NCBI GenBank assembly: GCA_036429605.1
Contig: JAVFKD010000004.1
Coordinates: 1,116,001-1,180,000, forward strand
DNA: 64,000 bases
Source: Cladobotryum mycophilum
Taxonomy: Eukaryota; Ascomycota; Sordariomycetes; Hypocreales; Hypocreaceae
Reading direction: 5' to 3'
The translations under genes were made by a program, and so were the position numbers. Below are positions 23,801 through 35,789 of the stretch, in pieces. Position 1 is the first letter of the stretch; every line of letters starts with the position of its first letter. The notes beneath the pieces are model-generated. The model saw nothing but the letters and a program-made list of their open reading frames with translations. It was not told the DNA's origin and did no database searches.

Positions 23801-24348
23801 ATCTTGCTCAAGTAAGCTGGCTTGGGGAGAATGCAGAACGGTGTTGCTTGAGTTGCTTGAGTTGGGTCATTGACTAAAGGAAGTTGTCTTATGGACTCAT
23901 TTTACATTCTACGATTTTGCGGTCTGTATCGCATGTCGTATACACATTTGTTACATGCTCTCACTTGTCACGACCCAGCTTTGGTATGGATCAAGGGTTA
24001 CGTGATAAACACATTCTTTCTACCAACCATTACCATCTAGATAGTTAGATAGTCAGTCGTTAATACAACTGTTTATTATTAGTACCTGATGCCTAAACTA
24101 TAAGACTTAAAACCCATTGCTCAGCTTTACCCTGATCTGCTTATTATTATTATTATTATATTATTTAACATCTATACCAGGTAATATTACTTAATCCTTA
24201 TTAAAGTACAAAATATATTATACTAAAACTAAATAAATTATTATATATAACTACTATTATTTTTATATACTAAATCTTTAATTTATTTAATTTTAGGGTT
24301 TTAGATAATTAAAGTTTATTAATAAATATTTAATTTATAAATAATATA
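23801..24348. repeat. transition from gene to AT-rich block; LTR type-1 fragment at about 24040-24135
   Basis: Composition drops sharply after about 24050. The segment 24040-24135 matches, on the minus strand, the central part of the LTR type-1 repeat seen in full at 48749-49233 (shared TTAATACAACTG/TTTATTATTAGTA-like text with transitions). Confidence 0.55.
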
Positions 24349-26202
24349 ATCCACAAGCGAGCGGACTATACAAGCGAGCGGACCACTTATTCAAATTAGA
24401 ATAAAACCACCTTCTTATAACCCTTTTTTTTATACCTATATTAAAAAAATACTAAATAATTATTATACTAATAATAGAATAAGAAATATTTTTTATTTTA
24501 TTATATTTTTTATAAGTTTATATATTATAGCTTATCTTGCTGTACTTGCTATAACGCATAGCCTTTATATAAAACCCTCCTTACTGTTTTTTTTACTCTA
24601 TCTATATATTTATATCCTTTTAATCTAATTAACCTATTTTTTCTTTAATAGTAAAAGTATTTTTAAGTTATATATATATTTTCTTTATTTTATAGTATTT
24701 ATTTATAGTTTTATTTATTATATAAAGGTTTTAGACTTTTATATATAAAAGTATTATTTAATATATTATTACTATTGTTTTTTTTATAAATTATTTAATT
24801 ATATTTAATATTATAATTAAAAAGTTATTTTAATAAATAGTAATATAATTTTTTATATACTCTAATTATAAATTAGTCTTATATATATTTTTTACTGTTT
24901 TTAAGACTTAAGGTTATATAAGCCTAATTAATATTTCTAAAAGTATTAATATTTATAATTCTATATAAAACTTTAAAAGAATATTTTATGGATTAAATAA
25001 TAATAAACTAGATCCTAAAAAGCTTTTTTTAATATTCTTTTTATTAATTATAGTAAAAAATATTATATAAAAGGTATAAAAGAAGTTAAGTTTGTTAATA
25101 TATATAATATATATATATATTAGTTTTTTAATTTGTTAATTATATATTTATTTTAATAGCCTAAAATAACTAATATTTAATAGTTAAAGTAAATGTAAGG
25201 AATAAGAAGGTATATAGACTGTAATAATCTTATATTTCTTATAATAGAGCTTAAATACCGTTAAGTAGTGGCTTTTATGGCTATTAAGGATAAGTATTTA
25301 ATAAATTTTTTTATATAAGAAACTATATAATAATTAAAATATTTAATTTAATCTAAGTTAATTTTATTAATAATTTAATTATTTTTTATTATTATAATAT
25401 ATTAATTTACTAAAAGATTATATTTTTAATATTAATTTTTAAAATAATATTATATAATAAGAATAATAAATAATAGTATTACTTAACCTATTATATTAAC
25501 GCCTTAAATTATAGTTATTTACTTTTAATTACTAGGCTAAGATAATTTAGTTTTTATAAAGTCTTTTAAAATTATAATAATTATACTTAGAAAAATAATA
25601 CCTATTATAAAACTAGTTTTATTAAAGTTATAAAGATTATTATTAAAAACTTTATATTTAGTTTTTATATTTTATATAAAAATAAACTAATTATTAATAA
25701 GCTTTAGGTTTTTATATTTAACTTTTTAATAATTATATTTATAAGCCTAGCGTATATAAAACTTTAGTTAATATTTAATAAAATTTAATATTTAATTTTT
25801 ATTAATTAATAACACATTATATATATATAGTAAATAATTAGCTATTTTTTTAATATTAAATAATTTAGGTAAAAGTAGTTATATAAATAAATTAATTATA
25901 TACTTAATTATAATTTTTCTTTTAATTTTATAAGATTTATTAAATTAATAATTATATTATATTATAAAAATATACTAATATAATACTAAAAAATTATTAT
26001 ACGATTAATATTATAAATCTTAGTTATAGTTTTAAGACTTAAATTCAGGTCTTGTTTAAGAGCTTAAAAGATAAGTAGTATTTTACTTTTATTTAAAGGT
26101 TTTATTATAAGAGATTATAAAGGAATTTAATATATAGATATAAAAGTAAATATTGTTATAGAGGGTGGTCCGCTTGCTTATATGGTCCGCTCGCTTGTGG
26201 AT
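24349..26202 (-). mobile_element. Fot1/pogo-type transposon copy A, RIP-degraded
   Basis: 1,854 bp, flanked by TA on both sides (24347-24348 and 26203-26204). The TIRs begin ATCCACAAGCGAGCGGAC and contain the AAGCGAGCGGAC motif twice in tandem. Its left end equals the right end of copy C, so it lies in the opposite orientation and its transposase would be on the minus strand. The interior is heavily AT-mutated. The Fot1/pogo assignment comes from copy C. Confidence 0.85.
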
Positions 26203-26249
26203 TATGTTATAAGTTTATATAATTAATTAATTAATAATATTATACTTAT

Positions 26250-26667
26250 TATAGCCTAATATAGCTATAATAGAATCTTAAATAAACTAATTAATTATAT
26301 TACTAATCTAGCTTATTTTTAAAAAAATTAATTCATTAAATAAACATAGAATCACTAAATAAATACAAAATCATTAAATAAAAAAGAAATTATTAAATAA
26401 TTATAATAACTATTAAATAATTAATTTATTTCTATTAAAATAAACCTTATATTTATTTAGATTATAATAAACCCAATTACTCTCTATACTAATCTATATA
26501 ACTCTCTTATATATCTAATTAATCGTTAATATAATTGTTTACTATTAGTAACCTAATACCTTAAACTATAATACTTTACCTCATTGCTTAATATCACCCT
26601 AATCCACTACCAACATCAAATACCACAATCTAGGTTATCCTTATTAAGAAACGCCCGGAACGTCACA
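26250..26667 (-). repeat. LTR type-1 copy (minus), truncated at its 3' end
   Basis: On the minus strand it starts TGTGACGTTCCGGGCG at 26667 and follows the 485-bp solo LTR at 48749-49233. This 5' end is the least RIP-affected copy seen. Its distal end stops near pogo copy A. Confidence 0.75.
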
Positions 26668-27837
26668 TCTAGCGTAATAGTAGTGGGGGAGGGGGTGTAA
26701 GAAACTTGACCTTTGCTTACGTCGTCGTGGTTTGCCCGACTCAGGCACTACTCAGGCATTACTCAGGCGCCAGCCCAGGAATCTCAATGAGGAAGAAAAC
26801 TCTTAAGGTTGGGATTCGGATAGTATATTGGTCTGTTCGCTTATCTATACTACGACTAAGGTATGTAGTAATCTCAGTATAAACTGCGAATTGACAAATG
26901 TAACAGACCACTATCTTTAGGTCTTGTAAGTAAACGGGCCAATATGGCTTTGCTACTGGGATATATCAGCATCAGTCACAGATCCTTCATCCTCTTGAGT
27001 TGTAGTATCTAGTAATAGGGTTAAATTCCTGGGACTTTGTGTGGGGTTTTTTTGCAGATCTGCGTAGGTTAAATTTGCCCTGTCTTTCTTCATCTGTACT
27101 TTTGTCTTGGTTTTTGTCTTGAGACTCTGTCGATATAGCATCGAAGTGACGCTTCCGTGGAGTAATAGCTAACGTAGACTGTAAAGCAACGCGAGTCCCT
27201 AGACACGTCTTATATTGATTATCGCTATCGCAAGGTCCTCAAATCCGTAGAAAAGAATGCCACTTTCTAGAGGTTTCAAGGTACAGGCGTAAGCGCACTG
27301 GTTGAAGCTTGTCAGAAAATGCACCGTCAAGACCATATGTTAAGTATTTCTGTCGCAGTCGATAGGGGGTGGCGTACACAATGTGAATTTCTCCCTCCAG
27401 CTACCTCTGTGCATGCCTGGCTCACGCTGCCGGGGCGTGGTCGCGCGATTAGTCAGTGTAGGGGAGCCATCTGCGCATTTTCCATCGATTTACTCAATAA
27501 ATAACGCAACGGCTTTCTGTTTTTGTTTTGAATGGGTCTTTCGTTGCCTAATGCGGTGTCTTTTCCCCGAGTATCCTAGCTCTATCGCCGCGGCGTTGAG
27601 ATCGAAAGTTAATCAGCAATGCACTCTCACCCAAAACTTCAAACCAGCCAGAAGGGCGTAGTTCAAACAAAGGCCTGTAATAAATCCTACATATTCTATT
27701 AACATTGAGACCAACACCCTTTTATATATATTCAGCCCAGTTAACCCTCCTTATGTACCTTACACATACTATTCGCGATCTATACCTATGGCATATATTG
27801 CTCGGTTTCATCTAACACTAGACCCAACAAGGCTGAC
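26668..27837. other. normal-composition stretch without a supported gene
   Basis: It holds a short repeat near 26740-26770 in which CACTACTCAGG-like units occur three times. A few short open frames lack recognisable features. Confidence 0.4.
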
Positions 27838-28390
27838 TATGACGCCGCTACTCATGATGATGTGGACAATATCTTTGCCGGTGGCAGAACGGCTGCCTGC
27901 GTAACAGCCGCGCGACTGGCAAAAGGAAATCTGGAACTAAATATTCTTTTCATTGAACGTGGCGCTGAGAGCTTCACGAACCTAAGTGGTCTGGCATCCT
28001 GCACTTTTCCGTTTCGATTTAGCTCCTCGGAGCGGGACAGCAATTGTATGACAACCACATGCCATGATCCCTTCCACTCGATCACATCAATCCTAATGCT
28101 TTATAGTTTTATCAGTCTCAGCCGTTTAGTTATCTTAATGGCCAAGAGGTCATTGCCGCCTCAAGAGGTTCTCTTGGTGGCGGCTCGGCGATTAATTCCA
28201 TGATGTACGCTCGAGAGCAGAGTGCTGATTTCGACTCTTGGAGTACACCTGGCTGGGCCGCCGAAGACATGATACCTCTATGCAACAGGTTGGAAACATA
28301 CCCCGAAGATAAGGCCCCTTACACCGGACCACATTTGCGAAGAGACTATTGCTCTGTCATTAGTACGATGGCTGGAAACAGCAAATGCTA
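27838..28390 (+). pseudogene. GMC oxidoreductase (alcohol-oxidase-like) relic
   Basis: The N-terminal FAD-binding portion is recognisable: NIFAGGRTAACVTAARLAKG, where GGRTAA stands for the dinucleotide GGGTAG, then LFIERGAESF. In another frame follow NGQEVIAASRGSLGGGSAIN and MMYAREQSADFDSW. This matches the conserved VLGGGSSINxMMYxR block of fungal alcohol/glucose oxidases. A frame change and at least two stops separate the pieces, and nothing of the C-terminal His-Asn catalytic half is present. It is a truncated, decayed copy. Confidence 0.75.
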
Positions 28391-28655
28391 AGGTGACGCT
28401 ATCTATTTGTAATCATCTGATATGTACATAGCCGGAGTCATCTCTGCATCCTCGTCCCGTAACTCGAATCATATAGCCTATTACTTTTTACAAATCGCAT
28501 AAGAAATAAATTATGCCCACTTAAATTATACATGTATATTGAAGCAGTTAGGGTTACATAAACCCCGAAGCAATAGTACAAAGCATATAAGAACATGCGT
28601 TCGCAGAAGCATGAGCGGTTCAAGATAGCATCTTCTGTTTAAACCCTCGACCGCA

Positions 28656-28869
28656 ATGATTTACTCAACTTGTTGTGTTACGTTATGCGCTTTGCTGGCT
28701 GTTGCTGCAGCTTCCCCGCTTCTAAATGAAGAGGGAAAGGACTGGCCGACGCATGCGGATGCTCACATCGTCTACCAATTTCCCAACGGTGGTGCGCGGC
28801 GGACAAACAGTCCGATGATAAATATCGTCCATCATGGAGATGGTACCAAACTGTCCAGTCACGTAAACG
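28656..28869 (+). pseudogene. N-terminal fragment of a secreted SMP-30/lactonase-like protein
   Basis: It opens with a signal peptide (CCVTLCALLAVAAASP), then HIVYQFPNG, the usual start of fungal six-bladed beta-propeller (SMP-30/TolB-like) proteins, where 'FPNGTWVENIAVR' would follow. Here the homology stops. The frame stays open to 29120 only because it runs antisense over the next gene. A truncated copy of the same family as the relics at 39.2 and 43.0 kb is the best reading. Confidence 0.5.
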
Positions 28870-28971
28870 GTATGTCTAGAGCAGCCTCATCATGGATCGT
28901 CCGGGAATCTCATAGATACATCCAGCGATTTAGCCTGCAGACAGCTCCACAATATGCCCCGCTGCCTTGTC

Positions 28972-30677
28972 TCAATGGCCCACCTCTGCCCAGAGGCGAT
29001 GGGCAAAATCGTCCAGACTACTGTCCCAAAGTGCGTCCGCGGCAAGTGCTTGCCGAGCTGGAAAGGCTCCTTGAAGCCACGGATCCAGTAGACGGCAAAT
29101 TTCCCTTATTGATTGAATGAACCATTTTCGCTGAGACATATTTTCGGATACGATTCCTCCAAGAACCAGCGCCCAGAGGAGTTTGCTGTCAGTCTTAACC
29201 GCCTTTGCGACGGCGTCGAGGCCATCCTTTTCAATGAGAGTCTCCATGCACTGTTGTATTCTCATGACCAACGTTTCCAAAATCAACGAATCGATGCTGG
29301 TTTCGAACAGGATAGTGTTCGAGTACATGGTTGCTGCTAATGCCCAAACTGTGTCGAGTGTCCATGTAGCGGGCACTGAGGATATCGAGGTGCCAGCAAT
29401 TTCTATCAGCCGTTTCTGTACAAGGTACGCCTTCTCGCCGAACACAATCTCTTCGTCAGGGGTCGCAGTCGCAAACTTCCGAGCAACCTTCGCAGCCGTG
29501 AGAATCTGTAAATCGCCATTAATGTCTACGATGAGCTCTTCAACTGAAGCAAACCGCTTGTTAGATAACATGCATTCAGAAAAAATGTCACCTCATTATC
29601 TGGCCCAGTGTGCGACATAGCGCAGGATGAACCCTGATAGGTGGATATCCTTGGCACAGAAATCTCATGACTTGCGGCCACAAGGTCAACCCAGAGAACG
29701 ATTCGTCTAAGGCCATTAGAGATAGAAGGATGGTTAATTCCACCTCTCATCCGAACCATGGTCTCCAGTCCAAGTAGATGTGTCCTGGCTGCACCAAGAG
29801 ATCCGTTCGATATCTCATAACTTGCCAAGGCAGCGACAGCTCCGATTGTAGTGTTGCGCACCCGCCATACAGGATCATCGAGCCTTTGGTTGACGAGGTG
29901 GAGTGCCTTGTTCAGGTACATGACCGCCTCGGCGGAACAGCCCTTTTGTAATACCAGGCCAGCGTCTGACGCGGATTGAGACAGAGCTATATAGAAGCAA
30001 GCTAGGTCATGTGATGCGTGTTTGAACCAGTATCTTCTGTAGTCCCTTGTGGGAGAATTCGAGTTGATCCTCACCATCACTATCATTTCTCACCGTTTAG
30101 TCTGATAGTCACATGACTGAGAAGTGTATTTATCCGGTATGAGGTTGCTTACACTGCTTGATAAGAAGTTGGATTCTTGGCGTCGATGGCAATGGAAGTG
30201 CATTGAACGGATCAAAGTCTCCGCCACTGATCTCTATATTGACTTGCAACGGGGCGCTCGGCCTTTGGTATATGCGGATTTGTACGTCTTCGTGGCCATC
30301 TCCTTTCTCCCGTGACTTCCCAGCAGGTGCTGCGCTCCGGTCACCTGACCTATTGAAAGCGCTTGCGCTGCCCTTGGAGCATATGCCGGTTGAGGCTGCG
30401 TCTGTGTGGGCTGCAAACCCCTGGAGCCTAACCGGAACCTTTGGACGTGAGCGCCAGACCTTTGCGACGCTTGTGAGATGAATTCGTCTCTCTTACCCCC
30501 AACAGTGCGCTGTATCTTTCGTTTTCTGTGATAATCTTTCAAGGACTGTGAGCGAATTGTTGTCCTAGCATCCTCATCTAGTCCAAGGGAACCGGTGACA
30601 TTGAGGAAGTAGAGTTCCTGTTGCTTGGCAGACTCAGCTGACGCTTCCCTCATCGCCAAAGCCCCATCACAGTGCAT
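28972..30677 (-). CDS. Fungal_trans_2-type transcription regulator without zinc cluster
   Basis: Reconstructed exons are 30677-30497, 30410-30153, 30079-29592 and a last exon ending at 28972. Introns 1 and 2 (86 and 73 nt) are canonical and keep frame. Intron 3 starts with GTGACA at 29591. Only a 35-nt (to 29557) or 57-nt intron keeps the frame; the most natural acceptor (TTCAG) gives an early stop. The product would be about 503 aa. Signs of the family are an N-terminal YFLNVTG...RSQSLKDYHRKRK segment, GGDFDPFNALPLPSTPRIQ, and a C-terminal LLWALVLGGIVSE...WFIQSIREI. These regulators of fungal metabolism (PF11951-type) often keep only the regulatory domain. No Zn2Cys6 motif is visible. The gene may be intact or recently damaged at intron 3. 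Confidence 0.65.
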
Positions 30678-30916
30678 CTCGTCGGATTATTAGTGCAATG
30701 CCTACCTCGGAGGCATTCGGGGCGTGTGGGTCTAGATACGGCCGACCGGGAGGAGCGCAAGCGCAGACCGGACTACCCGTTGGTGCTCTCTCGCGTGATG
30801 TTTGAGAATGAAGATGGTAATCAACGCTGCAATGAGCCCGAGGAGGCTGTTACCCCTCTTTGCAGTATGTTCGAGGTTGATATGTGTCGACTCCCCGAAC
30901 TAGTTTTTTATGGGTA
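30678..30916. other. upstream region of the regulator
   Basis: A short open frame on the plus strand here has no recognisable features. Confidence 0.4.
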
Positions 30917-31267
30917 ACGTACTTTATCAGCGAGTGGCGCGCATCAGCGAGTGGCGTACCCTCTACTTACAAGCTGTATAAACTGCTTAATTATATCATA
31001 AAATATTAAATAGTAACTAAAATACTGCCAGAATCTGATAAGTTAGATATTTCTATGACTTCCTTACAAGTTTATATATTATACTTAGGTTTACTGCAAT
31101 TACTACAGTACAGAGTATTCGTCTAGCCTAACCCTTATCGACTACTACTCTAACAATTTTCCTTCTTTATCTACTCATTTAGATTCTTCTGATCTATTAG
31201 ATTTTATACATCTTAAACAGTAAAAGAGCCTCCAAGCTGTATATGCGTTTTTTTTGCTCTTTGGTAC
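30917..31267 (+). mobile_element. single end of an unidentified TIR element, truncated by an LTR-like repeat
   Basis: A tandem pair of ATCAGCGAGTGGCG (about 30926-30952) starts this AT-rich segment. The double-motif layout is the same as in the pogo TIRs (AAGCGAGCGGAC twice) but the sequence differs. No second end was found, and the next repeat begins at 31268. Confidence 0.4.
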
Positions 31268-31520
31268 TGTTACGGGTTAGACCCTTCTGGAGAAGATACA
31301 GGCTTTGCGCCTTATCTATGAGGCACTAACCCTAAGGGAAACAGCCCAGCCAGTAAGCTGCATAAGCATTACTAAAAGTAGGTCTTTGCCTAAGACCTAG
31401 ACCTAAGCGAAGGACCCGCGCCATAACCGTAAAGATCTCTCTTTTCTTCTTTTCTCCTTAGTCTTAGATAGACAATTCTAGAGCCCCTTCGTGTCGCTAC
31501 ACAAGGCTAGCCCCTTTACA
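31268..31520 (+). repeat. LTR-like repeat type 3, copy a
   Basis: 253 bp with TG...CA ends (TGTTACGGGTTAGACCC to CCCCTTTACA). A second, more AT-mutated copy in the same orientation lies at 40395-40643. I saw no clear 5-bp duplication. Confidence 0.6.
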
Positions 31521-32059
31521 ATTACCTTTGTAATGCTTAAATAAACGTTTATAAAAGTAATAATATATTTATAAAATTAAAGATTAACATTTAGATTTAA
31601 AACAAGAATTTTTAAGACCCTAAAGTACAGGGCAAACAGGTATTAAGGATAGAACAGTGTATATACTAGTACTTTATTAAACTAAAAAATCCTTTATTAT
31701 ATAAAATACCTTTACTACCCTAAATCCCTATTAGTCTTAGCAATTACTATTTATATTTTATTTATTTATTCAATTTATAGGTAAATAAATAAATAACCAT
31801 AGGGGTTATCTTGTAGATAGATGCAGTAGATTTACATCTATCTACATCTATTCCATTTACGTCGTTAGATAGATTCGCTAGCCTGCTATTCAGCATTACA
31901 TTAGAACACGTAGCATAGAGGTAAAGCAGTATATTAGTCAAAAAATATCATAGATATGGCCTATGGAAAGAACTCGTAGGCTGGAACCAGTGCGCGGATA
32001 TTTTTAGATTTAATAGGCCTCTCGTGCAAGTATCCCACCACACCGCCTTCAACTAGTAC
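31521..32059. other. AT-rich degraded sequence, no gene
   Basis: Mostly A/T with short direct repeats such as ATCTATCTACATCTA near 31830. No coding signal. Confidence 0.5.
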
Positions 32060-33016
32060 TTAGGCGTCCAAGAAAATATTAATCAATTTCGAGAACTGGT
32101 CTGCATACTCATTCAAGAACCCATGTCCGACATCCGGGAATATATGGAGATGAGCATCTGCGTTAGTTAGTTTGTTGAACATAACCCAACTATTGACTGT
32201 TGGGATAAGAATATCGCTATCGCCGTTTGCAACAAAGACCGGGATCTTAATCTCGTGTAGGCGGTCGTAGGAGCCCTCAATGGCAAATTCACGACTTCCC
32301 CACCGAGTAGATGCGCCGATCTGGGCTCTAGTTCCATCAGGGCCAACGAAGTCAGACCGATTCGAGCGAGCAGTAGTCATACGCTTCCACCACTTATCGC
32401 CGAGGGCCTGCTTCTCCGGCGTCAGGGAGTAGAAAGCCTCCAAAAACGCGTCATGTTCTTCTTTGTCGTTGGATGCTATGGCCAAACGCTCAGTAGCCAC
32501 CGTCTCACCACTTTCGATGCCAACACCAGCACTAGGCCCAGTGCCGGCAAGGATGAGCCTGCGAACAATGGCTGGCGCATTGAGGGCCGTCATCTGGGCG
32601 ACATAACCGCCCATAGAGAAACCGAGTACATCAACTAGGGGGATATCAAGCGCTTCAATGATGCTGATAATATGCTGAGCCCACTCGGCATATGTACCGG
32701 GAACTGTACCATTACTCTTCCCAACACCGGAGTTATCAATAAGAATAACCGGTCGGACAGCAGCAATAGGATCGAGCAAATCAGGGTCCCAGTGGTCGAA
32801 GGTGCCTCGGAAATGCTGCAGGAACACCAGAGGGACATGGGTCTTGCCTGTTGAGCCGAATCGAAGATATGCGAAGCGTGTGCCGTTGACATTGATATAT
32901 TCAGGTTCCGCTGTTCCGTAGCTCGTTATACTTTGGGCGCTGACTGTCAAGCCGAAAAAAGACGATACGAACGAGGCTACGAACGCACCGAACACTAGGA
33001 GTCTGTAAGCACTCAT
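32060..33016 (-). CDS. alpha/beta-hydrolase, probably secreted
   Basis: Single exon, 318 aa from the ATG at 33016. An upstream in-frame ATG at 33091 is less likely because it would bury the signal peptide. Residues 1 to about 28 form a signal peptide (LLVFGAFVASFVSSFFGLTVS). The fold is clear: LVFLQHFRGTFDHWDPDLLD at the oxyanion region, nucleophile elbow G-F-S134-M-G-G, acid at D266 or D268 (NGDSDIL) and catalytic H298 (DVGHGF). The full length and intact triad argue that it is functional. It resembles 3-oxoadipate enol-lactonase/haloperoxidase-like hydrolases; the substrate is unknown. A decayed paralogue lies in opposite orientation at 35.8-36.6 kb. Confidence 0.88.
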   Translation of the reverse strand: MSAYRLLVFGAFVASFVSSFFGLTVSAQSITSYGTAEPEYINVNGTRFAYLRFGSTGKTHVPLVFLQHFRGTFDHWDPDLLDPIAAVRPVILIDNSGVGKSNGTVPGTYAEWAQHIISIIEALDIPLVDVLGFSMGGYVAQMTALNAPAIVRRLILAGTGPSAGVGIESGETVATERLAIASNDKEEHDAFLEAFYSLTPEKQALGDKWWKRMTTARSNRSDFVGPDGTRAQIGASTRWGSREFAIEGSYDRLHEIKIPVFVANGDSDILIPTVNSWVMFNKLTNADAHLHIFPDVGHGFLNEYADQFSKLINIFLDA

Positions 33017-34282
33017 TGTGGAGTCGTTAGGCGCGGCTTCTGTTATATAAGATATAGATATAACGGCGAGACAATAATGATAGGGAAACAATAATGGGAG
33101 AATAATACAACAGAAGAATGAGTTCTCACCCTCTTTATATTCTTCCGTTCTGTTATAGACCGCAATCGTTGCGGCAGTGTTATATCACTGATGTTAAAAT
33201 TCCAGGTGCTAGCCTAATTGAGTGTGGTGACCCTGTTGGTTCTCTATACTGTAACTTTATGGTTTTGATTATGAAGCAAACCTTCGATTACTGAGCATTA
33301 AACCGATTGCTTATGGGTCACTAAAATTCAACTCTAGACATACCATTGATAGTACTTCGTATAAGTTAGACAATTACCATTACGGTGATACGTTAGACTG
33401 TCAATAGGGGCTAGATCGGACCCCCGGGTAGCCAAAATGTTGATCCACTTATTAACGTACCGTGGCACCAAAAATTTCCTGATTTGGGTAATGGTCTGCA
33501 TAAATGGGAAGATGCCTAGCGCATTTTTCCGACAAGGATAAGCGATAAGCAAGCGACCCTAACTTAGATTTCCGAATATAGAAAAGGAGTAATTATTCAG
33601 CAACCAGCTAACCAACGCCGGCGCCGAAGATCCACACAATCTTGAGAGCTAGAGGAGCGCTCTTCATATCTCATCTTCCCTTTTCTTCTCGCCCGGTAGG
33701 TAAGGGGTGGGACTGCGTGTACCTGTAGATGCCGCCCTAGTTCTAGCACAACAGAGGCTCGTCCGATTCCCACGGTTGGTAACCGAGGCTGCTGTTGACG
33801 ATTAGTAACAGGATTGAGAAATGTAGTCGTTCTGATCACGGCCAAATTTGAGGTTTACTCATTGCCGAGTTTAGGGCTTCCCTCCCAATATACGATGCCC
33901 CGTCCCTGTCCAAATTATTCATGCTCTCGGCAGGCATTCGGACCGCTCGGAAGTCCTGCTCAGTGTCACTGGAAAATTTCCTTGTTTAGGAAGTGCAGTT
34001 CATCAGTGGCTAGGGTATGCAATACAGACATTACTAATGGGCAATCACCATCACACAATCTCCAGCTGTAGCAGGTGTCTCATAGTAATTACTCCGTATA
34101 TCACTGAGGTACGTGGGGAGGTCCGGCCTCTTGGTCATTAGGTGCTCAATCAGACGTAGTTGCACCTATAATCCACCCAACCCTCATCTCTTTAGAAATA
34201 CAACTTCCTGCCTCCCTCTGTTTGGTGTATGATCTCCGAAGTTTACAAAGCAACTACTTCAGCTGCCTTATTATTAAAAAAA
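33017..34282. other. intergenic between divergent genes
   Basis: About 1.3 kb between the divergently oriented hydrolase and enoyl-CoA hydratase-like genes, a possible shared promoter. Short open frames here have no recognisable domain. Confidence 0.45.
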
Positions 34283-35187
34283 ATGTCCTCAATTGTGATG
34301 TTCGGGTCGCTGCTCTGCGCCTTGTTCAGTGCCTTTGCGGCTGGTACATCCCTGTCACAAAAGACAATTTTAACGTCATATCTTGACGGCAACACCGATA
34401 TCGTCCGCGCATCGTTCTTTAATCCTCCGATAAATTTGGTTGACGTTAATGTTATTGACGATCTATACGACCTTCTCACCGAATTGAATGCGTCAGCCTC
34501 CCGCCCCAAAGTCGTCATATTCTCAAGTTCGGTGCCAGGCTTTTTTTGTCGCATCTCGACATGCACCTGATTAGCAGCACAGAACCCCGGCCAGGAAATT
34601 CTACGGCCATTATCAACCGATATGCTGAGGTTCTTCGCCTGTTGTCTATACTGCCCATGATATTCTTAGGCGAGTCAAATGGTCTCACGACATCCGCTGG
34701 GAATGAAGTGTTTTTGCACATGGATATGCGGTTTGCCGGCCCGCAGGCTACATTTGGCGGCATCGAGGCGGGTGTTGGACTGCTTCATGTTGGTGGATTC
34801 CGACAATTGTCACATCTTATAGGGGCAGGGCGGGCAGCTCAGTACCTTCTGACATCCCTGAACGCGGATGCGAGGACAGCATCTCGCATAGGCTGGGTAA
34901 ATGACATGTTCGAGGACGCAGGGACTTTGCGGCGCAACTCCAACGATTTGGCCCGACGAATGGCACTCTTCCCTGCTGGAGGCCTAGCTGCAACCAAACA
35001 AGCTATCCATGATACGGACATTGGTACTTCGGAACAGCCTTTCGAGATCCAGCTGTTTAACCATGTCGTCAACTCGTCTATCGCTCAATATGCCCTCGCG
35101 AGGTATCTCACGCTGTCCAGGAACGGAACGGATAGACTTTTCGAGGCCGGGCGGCCAGAGAGTCTTGCCCAAATTTGGGAGAAATAG
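34283..35187 (+). CDS. enoyl-CoA hydratase/isomerase-family protein with one homopolymer frameshift
   Basis: It begins at the ATG at 34283 with a hydrophobic leader (VMFGSLLCALFSAFAAG), so it may be secreted or organellar, unusual for the family. The crotonase core follows: IVRASFFNPPINLVDVNVID, KVVIFSSSVPGFF, then in another frame SHLDMHLISS, FLHMDMRFAGPQATFGGIEA and a helical C-terminus to the stop at 35187. The frame breaks at a run of seven T (34541-34547), where eight would restore continuity. There are no other stops, so this is either a very recent mutation or an assembly error; about 301 aa if restored. Crotonases hydrate or isomerise acyl-CoA esters. The leader and the weak oxyanion-hole motif leave the activity uncertain. 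Confidence 0.75.
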
Positions 35188-35789
35188 TTCATACGTCGGG
35201 TACCGGGTTCAGAAGTACTTTACGGTTGCAAAGGAGGCATTCAATACCCGAGTTTTAGTATAGAATATCTATAGAACGCGACGTCTTGCCGGTGCACTAA
35301 GAGTTCTCTGTAGGCAACTCTTCTCTCGTCTTGGCAAATTGAGTTTACATGTGCCCGATCGCAGTGTCGCCTACGGCAGGTTTCGCCTTCGTTGTTCCTC
35401 ACTTGATGTAATGTTCATTCTCCAGTCTGGTAGTATACGGAAGAGTATTGTCAGTCGTGCACCACTACAACATTGTCGTGATAACTCTATTAATGACAGC
35501 ACTCCGATAATAGGAGCGCCACCTACTTAGGGTCCAGGCCAGGTTCAAGTAAGTCAATGCGCGGCATTGTGTCGCCTTCCTACTATCTGGCGAAATGTTA
35601 GCAACGATTATAAGAGTTAGGAGCCCTATGATCAGCATCTCCAATGAGTCAAAGGTTTGGCTACCTTGATATTTTCTCATGCTCGTTCTATCAGTAAGCA
35701 CTACACTTCAATCGACTCGCTTCTGTTCTTGCTCTATAGAGCCTACCTTCATATTATTTGCTATAAGCATAACGTATATCAGAAGCAGG
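35188..35789. other. intergenic
   Basis: No coding region recognised. Composition is intermediate. Confidence 0.4.

Noticed and set aside
28870..29120. Continuation of the secreted lactonase-like fragment to 29120
   Set aside because: This part is antisense to the C-terminus of the Fungal_trans_2 gene and shows no propeller motif.
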